A stretch of DNA of 14,623 bases, taken from contig JBGTCY010000022.1 in the NCBI GenBank assembly GCA_041748615.1, forward strand, positions 1 through 14,623, in the 5' to 3' direction. The stretch comes from JBGTCY01 sp041748615. Its GTDB lineage: Bacteria > Bacteroidota > Bacteroidia > Chitinophagales > CAIOSU01. Numbering within the stretch: the first letter of the stretch is position 1; each line of letters begins with the position of its first letter. The position numbers and the translations under genes were made by a program. The notes under the pieces are model-generated. The model had not been told where the DNA came from. It was given only the letters and a program-made list of their open reading frames with translations, and searched no databases. This document shows positions 1 to 7,717 of the stretch, piece by piece.

Positions 1-1
1 A

Positions 2-994
2 TTGCTCAGCGGCTTCATCGTGCCCGAAAGCATGCAGTTTATTTTTTTACAATTCATTGCCGGCATGGTAGCGATTCTCACCAGCATCCGTGCTTACTAC
101 TGGTCGCAGTTCTTTTTATCCAACGGCTATATTCTCATCACCTATGTCTGCGGCTATTTCGCACTTGCGGTGGTACAGGAAGGTTCATTTCAAGAAATCA
201 ACTATGGCAATTTCGGGTGGCTGTCCCTGAATGTGCTGCTCACCCTTCTCGCCTACCCTTTGGTACCGATTTTTGAAAAAATATTCGGATTTGTTTCTGA
301 AATCACCCTGCTTGAACTTTCTGATATCAACAAGCCGCTGCTGAAAGAATTGTCCATCAAAGCTCCCGGCACATTTCAGCATTCGCTGCAAGTTTCCAAC
401 CTCGCGGAGGCAGCCGCGTTTGAAACAGGCGCGAACACCCTGCTCGTGAAAGTTGGCGCTCTCTATCATGACATCGGCAAGATGGAAAACCCGCTGTATT
501 TCATCGAAAATCAAAACCCTGACATGAATCCGCATGATGACCTGTCATTTGAAGAAAGCGCCAAACTAATTATTGGTCACGTGAAAGAGGGAATTTTCAT
601 GGCGAAAAAACATAACCTGCCGGAAATTTTGATTGACTTTATCCGCACTCACCACGGCACGACTGTGGTGCAGTATTTTTATCATTCTTATTTGAAAAAT
701 TTTCCTGACAAGGAGACCGATGTGGAGAAATTCAGATATCCTGGACCGCTTCCCTATTCAAAGGAAACCGCAATCGTGATGCTTTCCGACTCGGTAGAAG
801 CTTCGGCAAGGAGCCTGCGCAGCCCCACCAGTGCGGATATTGACAATTTAGTAGAAAACATCATTAACAGTAAAATCAAGGAAAACCAGTTGGTAAACAG
901 CAACATCACATTTAAAGAGATCACTGCCATCAAAAAAATCTATAAGAAAATGCTGAACAGCATTTATCATGTGCGGATAGCATATCCGGAATAA
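2..994 (+). CDS. 7TM-HD family cyclic-dinucleotide phosphodiesterase (PgpH-like), C-terminal part, 5' end outside window
   Basis: This is the C-terminal 330 residues of a membrane HD-domain hydrolase. By family (PgpH of Listeria) it would hydrolyse c-di-AMP to pApA on the cytoplasmic side of the inner membrane; the substrate here is inferred. Hydrophobic segments at about residues 10-28, 40-58 and 72-92 are the last helices of the 7TM region. The HD domain follows from about 120 to 325. Its metal-binding pattern is complete: H127 in FQHS, H156-D157 in YHDIGK, H193 in GHV, H217/H218 in THHGT, and D263 in LSDS. The frame is open to the left edge. Family members have a signal anchor, a large extracytoplasmic domain and earlier helices, which must lie upstream, so the TTG at position 2 is not a credible start. 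It converges with the outer-membrane protein gene downstream. Confidence 0.9.
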   Translation: MLSGFIVPESMQFIFLQFIAGMVAILTSIRAYYWSQFFLSNGYILITYVCGYFALAVVQEGSFQEINYGNFGWLSLNVLLTLLAYPLVPIFEKIFGFVSEITLLELSDINKPLLKELSIKAPGTFQHSLQVSNLAEAAAFETGANTLLVKVGALYHDIGKMENPLYFIENQNPDMNPHDDLSFEESAKLIIGHVKEGIFMAKKHNLPEILIDFIRTHHGTTVVQYFYHSYLKNFPDKETDVEKFRYPGPLPYSKETAIVMLSDSVEASARSLRSPTSADIDNLVENIINSKIKENQLVNSNITFKEITAIKKIYKKMLNSIYHVRIAYPE

Positions 995-1048
995 ATTCAG
1001 TTTTCTTGTTGTAAACACAAAATAATTGTCAGCTTGCGGTGTTGCCCT

Positions 1049-1067
1049 CGCTCGCCTTTGACGAGCG
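1049..1067. repeat. Inverted repeat, 6-bp stem (CGCTCG/CGAGCG)
   Basis: CGCTCG at 1049-1054 pairs with CGAGCG at 1062-1067 around a 7-base loop. The stem is entirely perfect and includes four G-C pairs. It lies about 55 bp past the stop of the PgpH-like gene. There is no T-run directly behind it on either strand, so on its own it is a poor intrinsic terminator. Confidence 0.5.
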
Positions 1068-1076
1068 TGCGCTATT

Positions 1077-1104
1077 CACCAGCCTCCGGCTGATGGGCTT
1101 TTAT
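1077..1104 (+). terminator. Possible rho-independent terminator of the PgpH-like gene
   Basis: CAGCC at 1080-1084 pairs with GGCTG at 1088-1092 around a 3-base loop. The stem extends by two more pairs across one mismatch (1077-1078 with 1094-1095). On the + strand it is followed by GGGCTTTTATTT, a short T-rich tract. It is positioned to end transcription of the upstream + strand gene. The T-tract is interrupted and starts a few bases late, so the call is tentative. Confidence 0.35.
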
Positions 1105-1153
1105 TTGCTTTGCTTATGCCACACCTCGGCAGGATACCAATTAATAGTTCCCA

Positions 1154-1168
1154 CTCGCCAGAGGCGAG
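1154..1168. repeat. Inverted repeat, 6-bp stem (CTCGCC/GGCGAG)
   Basis: CTCGCC at 1154-1159 pairs perfectly with GGCGAG at 1163-1168 around a 3-base loop (AGA). The stem shares the CTCGCC core with the hairpin at 1049-1067. This resembles a small family of palindromic intergenic repeats more than a single terminator. It is 64 bp beyond the stop codon of the minus-strand OmB gene and could also affect the 3' end of that long transcript. Confidence 0.5.
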
Positions 1169-1231
1169 CATTGGCAGAGGTTGATTAAAAATATGCTTGT
1201 GTTTGAAGAAGAAAAACTATTGACGTTCGAA

Positions 1232-4200
1232 TTATTTAATAATCCTCACTTCCACGCGCCTGTTGGCTTGTCTGCCGGATTCTGACTGGTTGGATTCAAT
1301 CGGGTTTTCCTGACCATAACCGATAGCGGTAATTCTGGACGGGCTGATACCTTTATCAATCAAATAACCCTTCACCGCGTCCGCGCGCATTTGAGAGAGT
1401 GTTTTGTTCCATGCGGCATTGCCAACATTGTCCGTGTGTCCTTCGATGATGACATTGTATTTAGCGTTGTCATTCAAAATCTGAGCAGCTGTATTCAAAT
1501 CCTTGAATGAAACACTTCTAATCACATCCTTATTGGTATCAAATTGAATGTTTTTAAACAGCGATTGAAGGTCTTTCTCAATTTCCTTTTCCTGTTTTTC
1601 AATCACCGGGCATCCCCTGTTGGATGTCGGACCGAATTCAAACGGACAGTCATCTTGAATGTCGGGAATTCCGTCACCATCACTATCAATCAGGTCATCA
1701 CTGGGGTCTAAGGGATTGGTTTTGTCGCGGTTCACTTCCAGTCCATCACTGATTCCGCCTTTGTCGGTATCAGGGTCTAAGGGATTTGTCTTGTAACGAT
1801 TTACTTCATCCCCGTCACTCAATCCATCACCATCGGTATCGGGGTTTAGCGGGTCGGTTTTATGAATATTAACTTCATCTCCATCTTTCAAACCATCACC
1901 ATCGGTGTCCGGATTCAATGGATTTGTTTTATAGCGATTCACTTCATCTCCGTCAGTCAATCCATCCCCATCCGTATCAGGGTTTAATGGATTAGTTCCG
2001 ATTTCTTTTTCGTAATCATCCGACAATCCGTCATTATCAGAGTCTTTAGCTTCTTTTTTCACAACCGGTTTCGGCTCTTCTTTCTTTTGCGGAGCAACAT
2101 AAGCGCTTGTTCTTTCCTTGTAGGTGGTTGGTTGCTTCTTGTGTTTACGGTCAATCACCTTACTGATTCTCAGTCCGATAAATGCATAGTGGTCTAATGC
2201 CCTGGGATTGGCTCTTTTACCATTATTAAAAGTAAAAGCATTATTGTAACTGCTGTTCGGATTCGGACTATTGGGGTTAGGGTTGGCTCTCGCTTCATCC
2301 AACAAAACCAATGATGGATTAGCCAACAAAGCTGCTGTCGCGTAGGTGGTTGAGAATCCATTATTGGGGTCGGTAAAAGTCAATTGGTCATCAATCAGTA
2401 TTTTGGTTCCATTTACTTTCCCCCAGATATTCCCCGCATTTTGATTGATAATAGATTGATGAGCACCTAACGGTAGTCCATATTCATCAAGTAACATGGA
2501 CACGCTGCCATCAGAAAGAACATTGTAAGCTGAACCTCTGTCAAAATAATATCCGCCCACATCATCAAGATATTTGGTAGTGGTAACTCTCACTCCTAAC
2601 TCCGCGCCTATCACCCATTTATTGTAAATAATATAATCAAGAGAAACGCCCATCGGAAAAGCTACCTGCACTTTTCTGTATTGCCTGGGCGCTTCACGGT
2701 CGGCATATAAAGCCTGGTTGGGCGAATTGCGCAACGGGTCAGATTCGGGGTCGAGACCTCCAACCGTTTGCCCTTCGGTTCCGATTGGTCTCAAGGGCAC
2801 CCAAACATCATTTCCGGAACCATCATATAAAAACCTTCCGTCCTGATAAGTCAGAAAAACGGGTTGATTATTTGAAGGACTGTCATAAAGATAAATTTTT
2901 GACATAGGTGCATTTCGAAATATCGCAATGCCTCCAAAAATGGTAGGCGTGAATTTTTCTCCTCGGCTGGTGCCGTATTTCAGCAAATGCCAATGTGCGG
3001 TGATACTGCCTTCAACAATATTATTTTTAAAATTATTCAACCGTAGCCTTCTGTCAGGGTCAGGGTCGTTCAAATCTGTACCGGAAATTTTACCATACCA
3101 AAACATCGCCCTGAAAGAAAACCACTTATTCATGTTGTATTGACCATAGATGCCTCCCGCGAAATTGTATTCGTCTCTTGCCGCCAATTTATATGTCAGA
3201 CTTCCAAAATAGTTTGAAGCTCCGGCAGCCAATCCGACTTCCCAAGTTTTGTTCAGAGAACGGTAGGGTCCTAATTGAGATAATGCGCCAAGATCAGCCA
3301 GCGCTTCAATAGTTTTCACTGATTGCTGGTCAGGCAGTAATGCACCTCCTTCCGTGTCAACGCTGATGATACCGGTTCTCGCGCTGATTAAATCAGTGGT
3401 CTTGAGCGCTGCTGTCCGGTTGCGCTTGTAGTTATTGATTGCTTTTTTTCTTCCGATGGCGAAATCAGGCACTAAAAACCCTTCCTGGTCTTTGAAATTC
3501 GTAATGATAACATGCGCCAGATTGTTTCTGAAAAAACTGGCATTGCTGACAACAAAGGAATAAACTTTTCTATCCGGTGACCATTTTTGCTGTGTGATTG
3601 TAACAGGGTTTCGCTGAAAAGTATTACTGATGGTGTCATACACCATTGTTTCTAATTGAGTATTGTTAATCGCAGAAACAGGTTTGTTAAAATACACATC
3701 GAACCGCGCATCCCTGGGCTCTGTTTCTGGAAGTTCATCGTAGTTTTTTATTTCAGCCCCATTGATAAAAACTTTCCAGATATGCGGAGGCGTAGCTTCT
3801 TTCGGCTCAGTGAGGAAGGGTTCTGATTTCAGTAACGGTAATTCGCTGTTTTGATAAAAATGGTCAAAAGTTGATGAAATATATTCTCCGTCCCTTGAAC
3901 GGAAAAAGTTATTGGGAATACCAAAGTCCTTTCCATCGCCCTGAATCCCTACGCTGATTTCACGGATGATGGTATCCGTTGAAGAATTGATTTGATAATT
4001 GCCGAAAATAGAATTATCACGCATCTGCATTTTATTGTCATAACCGATATCATCATAGATACCAAAAACGGGGGTGTTGGAAGGAATACCGATATCAATG
4101 CCAAACACCACATTGTTGGTAATGAGGTTATTGTTAAATTCCAGTTTAAGCAGATTGTCTTCAAAATTTTCTATAAAAATGGAACCCCAGTTATTCGCGA

Positions 4201-4780
4201 AAACATTATTGGAGAATGACATTCTTGCGGAATAATCTACACCACGCTCATACGCCACCACCGGCCGGGTAATTAACACGTTCGATTCCCCGGTATAAAG
4301 TTCGGTAAAGACGTTTTTTTCAATCTTTACATTTTTCCTGTACCATTCAGATTCAAAACGGATTGGAACAGAAAGGCTTTTAAAAACAGTATAGGTGATG
4401 TCAATGTCTTTTCCTTCATCGCCCCTGATTAAGATTCCATTCCCCGCTTTACGCACTTTCAGGCTGGTAAATTCTATAAAATTGTTGGGCGCGCCATTCA
4501 GTTTCAATCCGCCTTCAATAACTAAGGATGTATTTTCATCAAAGACCACCGTTGTTCCGGCATTGATGGTAAGTGTTGCACCTTTACCGACTTTTGTATT
4601 AAATTTTACTAAATATATTCGATTGGGGGTGAGTACCTGGTCAGCACTTATGAACCCCTCCAATGCTATGGTATCTTTTGCTGATGCGACTGTTTTTTGC
4701 GCGAAGGAAGGCAGAGCCATCATTACAAAAAATCCTATCAAAAAATATTTCACAAAACCTTTCAAGGCAAGATGGTTCAT
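1232..4780 (-). CDS. Giant outer-membrane protein (OmB): beta-helix, Ig-like, PorG/DUF6089-like barrel, TSP3 repeats, OmpA domain
   Basis: This 1182-aa exported protein is the last gene of the gldL-gldM operon, 39 bp after its paralog OmA. Residues 1-27 are a signal peptide ending SFA-Q. Residues about 55-320 look like a right-handed beta-helix, with repeated short strands and asparagine-rich turns and an N-terminal cap of the ATLTINAGTTVVF type. Residues 331-430 resemble a Big_5 Ig-like domain. Residues 512-876 form a barrel with DUF6089/PorG-like features (TWEVGLAAGASNYFGS, KYLDDVGGYYFDR). Residues 912-1046 are Asp-rich TSP3 calcium repeats. After a CP...GCP linker, residues 1078-1182 are an OmpA domain (GHTDNVG...NRRVE). 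D1117 and R1132, the pair that holds diaminopimelate in OmpA proteins, are both present. It is therefore probably tethered to peptidoglycan from the outer membrane. Its link to the GldLM motor is inferred from the operon. Confidence 0.85.
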   Translation of the reverse strand: MNHLALKGFVKYFLIGFFVMMALPSFAQKTVASAKDTIALEGFISADQVLTPNRIYLVKFNTKVGKGATLTINAGTTVVFDENTSLVIEGGLKLNGAPNNFIEFTSLKVRKAGNGILIRGDEGKDIDITYTVFKSLSVPIRFESEWYRKNVKIEKNVFTELYTGESNVLITRPVVAYERGVDYSARMSFSNNVFANNWGSIFIENFEDNLLKLEFNNNLITNNVVFGIDIGIPSNTPVFGIYDDIGYDNKMQMRDNSIFGNYQINSSTDTIIREISVGIQGDGKDFGIPNNFFRSRDGEYISSTFDHFYQNSELPLLKSEPFLTEPKEATPPHIWKVFINGAEIKNYDELPETEPRDARFDVYFNKPVSAINNTQLETMVYDTISNTFQRNPVTITQQKWSPDRKVYSFVVSNASFFRNNLAHVIITNFKDQEGFLVPDFAIGRKKAINNYKRNRTAALKTTDLISARTGIISVDTEGGALLPDQQSVKTIEALADLGALSQLGPYRSLNKTWEVGLAAGASNYFGSLTYKLAARDEYNFAGGIYGQYNMNKWFSFRAMFWYGKISGTDLNDPDPDRRLRLNNFKNNIVEGSITAHWHLLKYGTSRGEKFTPTIFGGIAIFRNAPMSKIYLYDSPSNNQPVFLTYQDGRFLYDGSGNDVWVPLRPIGTEGQTVGGLDPESDPLRNSPNQALYADREAPRQYRKVQVAFPMGVSLDYIIYNKWVIGAELGVRVTTTKYLDDVGGYYFDRGSAYNVLSDGSVSMLLDEYGLPLGAHQSIINQNAGNIWGKVNGTKILIDDQLTFTDPNNGFSTTYATAALLANPSLVLLDEARANPNPNSPNPNSSYNNAFTFNNGKRANPRALDHYAFIGLRISKVIDRKHKKQPTTYKERTSAYVAPQKKEEPKPVVKKEAKDSDNDGLSDDYEKEIGTNPLNPDTDGDGLTDGDEVNRYKTNPLNPDTDGDGLKDGDEVNIHKTDPLNPDTDGDGLSDGDEVNRYKTNPLDPDTDKGGISDGLEVNRDKTNPLDPSDDLIDSDGDGIPDIQDDCPFEFGPTSNRGCPVIEKQEKEIEKDLQSLFKNIQFDTNKDVIRSVSFKDLNTAAQILNDNAKYNVIIEGHTDNVGNAAWNKTLSQMRADAVKGYLIDKGISPSRITAIGYGQENPIESNQSESGRQANRRVEVRIIK
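1709..1984 (-). repeat. Four tandem 69-bp units encoding TSP3 calcium-binding repeats
   Basis: Residues 933-1024 of OmB consist of four 23-residue units, each starting (N/D)PDTD and ending KT(N/D)PL. Three keep the full DTDGDGLxDGDEVN pattern. The fourth reads DTDKGGISDGLEVN and has lost one acidic ligand. An older, shorter unit precedes them and a DSDGDGIPD unit follows. The DNA copies are similar but not identical, so they are not a recent amplification. By family knowledge such repeats bind calcium and act as a stiff spacer between the barrel and the OmpA domain. Confidence 0.8.
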
Positions 4781-4819
4781 TATTAACTTAATTAAAAACT
4801 AAATTTTACTTAACGGTTC

Positions 4820-7690
4820 TCAATCTTCAGGACACCCCTGATTCTTTTTGGTACCGGCAACGAGCGGACATTTATCTTTTCCGTCAGGCACTCCATCACC
4901 ATCGGTATCTTTCACCAACGGATTGGTTCCCAATTCAAGTTCTTCCTTATCGGTTAATCCATCCCCATCCGTATCCGCTTTTTTAGGGTTTGTCCCCAGT
5001 TGCTTTTCTTCCGCATCAGTAAGTCCGTCCCCATCGGTATCCTTATCATAGGCATCTGCCGCTTCATCGGCTTTCAATGGTTTATCTTTTTCCTGGCGTT
5101 TTTTGAAAATATAACTGACTCTTGCCCCGCCAAAGAAAAACATATCATAGTTATCAGCGTTTTTTGGCGCTCTGCGCGCATCATTAAATTCGTAGGCGTG
5201 ATTCAGATTTGGATTCCTGTCGGTTTCAACCAGCGAAGGATTTGAAAGCAACGCGGCTGTGAAAAATTCAGAAGAGCGGTTTCCATCATCCGTATAATAG
5301 ATGGTGTTGGGTAAAGTCACTTTATCCCGTCCCGCTTTTCCTTTAATCACGTCATTCGCATCAATGATAGATTGGTGATTATTAATTCTGTCAAAATAGA
5401 AACCGCCCATATCATCTAAGTACCTTGATGTTGTGAACCGCACACCCACTTCAGCGCCAATATTCCATTTTTTTCTGATAATATAATTGATTGCAAAGCC
5501 AACGGGGAATCCGATTTGTATTCTGCTATATTGCTTCGGTACGTTTCTGTTTTCAAAATGAAAAGCGTTCTCCCCATTGAACGCTGCTTCAGGGTCTCGG
5601 TCTAATCCGGTTGTTTGTCCTTCCGTGCCAATTGGTTGTAAAGGCACCCATACTTCACTAGCTTCGTTAAATTCGCTTTGGAAATCTCCGTCCTGCCAGC
5701 TCGTTCCGTCCCAACGAGAGTTGGGGGAATAGAAATTACCATCCTTATACCTCAGATAAACATGGTCGCCAGCTTGGTCGAGGGTTAAAAATAATCTTGA
5801 CATCGGATTATTTCTGTATAAAGATATACCTGCAAAAATAGAGGGAGTAAACCGCTCGCCCCGGCTGGTACCGTATTTCATCAAATGCCAATGAAAAGTC
5901 GCACTGCCTTCTACAATCACATTTTTAAAATGTCCGAGACGGTCTCTTGTAGAAAGGGATAAGTTGGTAATATCACTTCCGCTGATTTTTCCCACCCAAA
6001 GCATCGCCCTTAATGAAAACCATTTGTTGGTATTGTGCTGACCATAAATTCCACCGGCAAGGTTGTAATGACCTCTTTCTAAAAACTTGTCCACCATGGA
6101 ACCTGTGTAGTTGGTTGCACCCAGCATCAATCCGGCTTCCCATGTTTTCGCGAGAGATTCAAAAGGTCCGAGATAAGACAAATCACCAATATCCGTCAAT
6201 GCGCGGAGCGTTTTTACCGCTTCTTTAGTTTTCAAAAAAGCTCCCCTGTCAATGTCCACATCAATACCGCCAATATCGTCCGGTCTGCTGACGATTTCAC
6301 CCGTTTTAATTCCTCCTTTCATTCTCTTGTAGCTGTTCACCGCGCGTTGCTGACCAATCGTAAAATCAGGAACTTCCTGATTTTGTTTGTCACGGTAATT
6401 TGAAAGAATTACATAGCCGACTTTGTTATTCAGGAAACTGGCATTGCTGATTTTGAAGGTCAGCTTTTTGTGGTCGGGCGACCATTGATTGTCGGCAGTC
6501 TGGATGGGATTGATGATTAACTCATTATTGACGGTGTCATAAACAATGGATTCGAATTGATAATCTCCAATAGCTTCTACATACTTGTTAAAATAAACCT
6601 CAAAAACGGCATCCCGGTTTTCTACCTGAGGGAGGTCGGCATAATTTTCAATATCCTTTCCGTTAATCTTCACCTTCCAGATGTGTGGCGGTAAATTTTC
6701 TGTTGGAGTAGTTGACAACGGCTCGACTCTTAATAAAGGCAGATTACTGTTTTGGTAAAAATGGTCGAAGGTGGAAGAAACATAATTGGGGTCGCTGGAG
6801 CGGAAAAAGTTATTGGGGATGTTGAGATACTCTCCATTTCCCTGGATACCGATACCGACTTCACGCATGATGGTATCGGCTGCCGAATTCACCTGGTAAT
6901 TTCCAAAAATAGAATTGCCGGAAATCTGGGCGGTGTATGTACTTTTTGCCTCATCATACAGTCCGTAAATCAATGCATTGGCAGGGTCGCCTGTCCTGAT
7001 TGCATACACCACATTATTGGTGAGCAGGTTGTCCGTTAATTTTAAATCAAGCACATTGCTTTGAAAGTATTCAATGAAGATAGAACCCCAGTTGCTGATA
7101 TAACTGTTGCCTGAAAAAACAAAATTGACGGTTCTTCCTTTCACAACTTCCGAAGAAGAGATGGGATGTGTAATGAAAATAGTCGGTTCACCGGTTAAGA
7201 TATTGGTGAATATGTTTTCCTGAATTCTGATATTTTCCCGAAACCAATCCGTATCGAATCGAAGGGGCATATTCACCTGACTGAATTTTGTCCCCCTGAT
7301 ATCAATATCTTTTCCCTGATTTCCCCTGATAACAATGCCGGTTCCCGGATTTCTTGGGTTAAGACTTGAAATTTGAATGGGCGCAGATGAGTTACCGTTT
7401 AGTTTTAATCCGCCTTCTACAACAATGGAAGTGTTAAAATCAAGCAACAATTTGGTGTTTGCCGGAATTGTGAGTGTTGCTTCCTTTGCCACCCTCACAT
7501 TGTGCCTGACAATGTAAATTTTTCCGGCATCAAGCGTTTTATCGTTGTTGATGACAGCTTCCAGAAACAATGTATCAGACCCTGATTTTCTATCCTGAGC
7601 GTTAACTTCACTCAAAAAAAAAGTGAACAGAAACAACAAGATTCCTGACTTGAATAATAATAAAACCGGTTTCAGAAAATTTGGAACCAT
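4820..7690 (-). CDS. Giant outer-membrane protein (OmA): beta-helix, Ig-like, PorG/DUF6089-like barrel, TSP3 repeats, no OmpA domain
   Basis: This 956-aa exported protein is the third gene of the operon, 27 bp after gldM. It is collinear with OmB: signal peptide ending VNA-Q (1-31), beta-helix about 58-320, Ig-like domain about 335-432, and barrel about 516-862 with TWEAGLMLGATNYTGS and RYLDDMGGFYFDR. Two to three TSP3 units follow at 883-941. It ends right after the CP...GCP motif that normally leads into an OmpA domain. There is no OmpA domain, and the 39-bp gap downstream holds no remnant of one. The shared architecture indicates a tandem gene duplication. I infer that OmA is the copy not anchored to peptidoglycan and may assemble with OmB. 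The function is not known to me. PorG, the closest recognisable relative of the barrel, is an outer-membrane partner of the type IX motor complex. Confidence 0.82.
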   Translation of the reverse strand: MVPNFLKPVLLLFKSGILLFLFTFFLSEVNAQDRKSGSDTLFLEAVINNDKTLDAGKIYIVRHNVRVAKEATLTIPANTKLLLDFNTSIVVEGGLKLNGNSSAPIQISSLNPRNPGTGIVIRGNQGKDIDIRGTKFSQVNMPLRFDTDWFRENIRIQENIFTNILTGEPTIFITHPISSSEVVKGRTVNFVFSGNSYISNWGSIFIEYFQSNVLDLKLTDNLLTNNVVYAIRTGDPANALIYGLYDEAKSTYTAQISGNSIFGNYQVNSAADTIMREVGIGIQGNGEYLNIPNNFFRSSDPNYVSSTFDHFYQNSNLPLLRVEPLSTTPTENLPPHIWKVKINGKDIENYADLPQVENRDAVFEVYFNKYVEAIGDYQFESIVYDTVNNELIINPIQTADNQWSPDHKKLTFKISNASFLNNKVGYVILSNYRDKQNQEVPDFTIGQQRAVNSYKRMKGGIKTGEIVSRPDDIGGIDVDIDRGAFLKTKEAVKTLRALTDIGDLSYLGPFESLAKTWEAGLMLGATNYTGSMVDKFLERGHYNLAGGIYGQHNTNKWFSLRAMLWVGKISGSDITNLSLSTRDRLGHFKNVIVEGSATFHWHLMKYGTSRGERFTPSIFAGISLYRNNPMSRLFLTLDQAGDHVYLRYKDGNFYSPNSRWDGTSWQDGDFQSEFNEASEVWVPLQPIGTEGQTTGLDRDPEAAFNGENAFHFENRNVPKQYSRIQIGFPVGFAINYIIRKKWNIGAEVGVRFTTSRYLDDMGGFYFDRINNHQSIIDANDVIKGKAGRDKVTLPNTIYYTDDGNRSSEFFTAALLSNPSLVETDRNPNLNHAYEFNDARRAPKNADNYDMFFFGGARVSYIFKKRQEKDKPLKADEAADAYDKDTDGDGLTDAEEKQLGTNPKKADTDGDGLTDKEELELGTNPLVKDTDGDGVPDGKDKCPLVAGTKKNQGCPED

Positions 7691-7717
7691 GATTAAGCCT
7701 TGAATGATTTGGTAGTT

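Larger units (their letters stand above)
995..1231. other. Convergent intergenic region with GC-rich hairpins
   Basis: This 237-bp gap lies between two genes that converge on it. No open frame in it looks like a gene. The middle part (about 1030-1170) is richer in G+C than the flanks and carries three perfect inverted repeats, listed separately. The flanks (995-1030 and 1175-1231) are AT-rich. Transcription from both sides must stop here, so one or more of the hairpins may act as bidirectional terminators. They could equally be copies of a dispersed palindromic repeat. Confidence 0.6.

Noticed and set aside
185..535. A 116-codon open frame on the - strand
   Set aside because: It is antisense to the conserved HD domain of the PgpH-like gene, with no recognisable family features.
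1709..1984. CRISPR array or minisatellite from the regular 69-bp repeats
   Set aside because: The repeats are in frame, encode calcium-binding TSP3 units, lack unique spacers between identical repeats and lie inside OmB.
2273..2286. Telomere-like GGGGTTAGGGTTGG string
   Set aside because: It is the complement of codons for the Asn-Pro repeat in OmB and occurs once, inside a gene.
4395..4802. A 135-codon open frame on the + strand
   Set aside because: It is fully antisense to the signal peptide and beta-helix of OmB and has no recognisable domain or promoter. It follows the codon pattern of the real gene.
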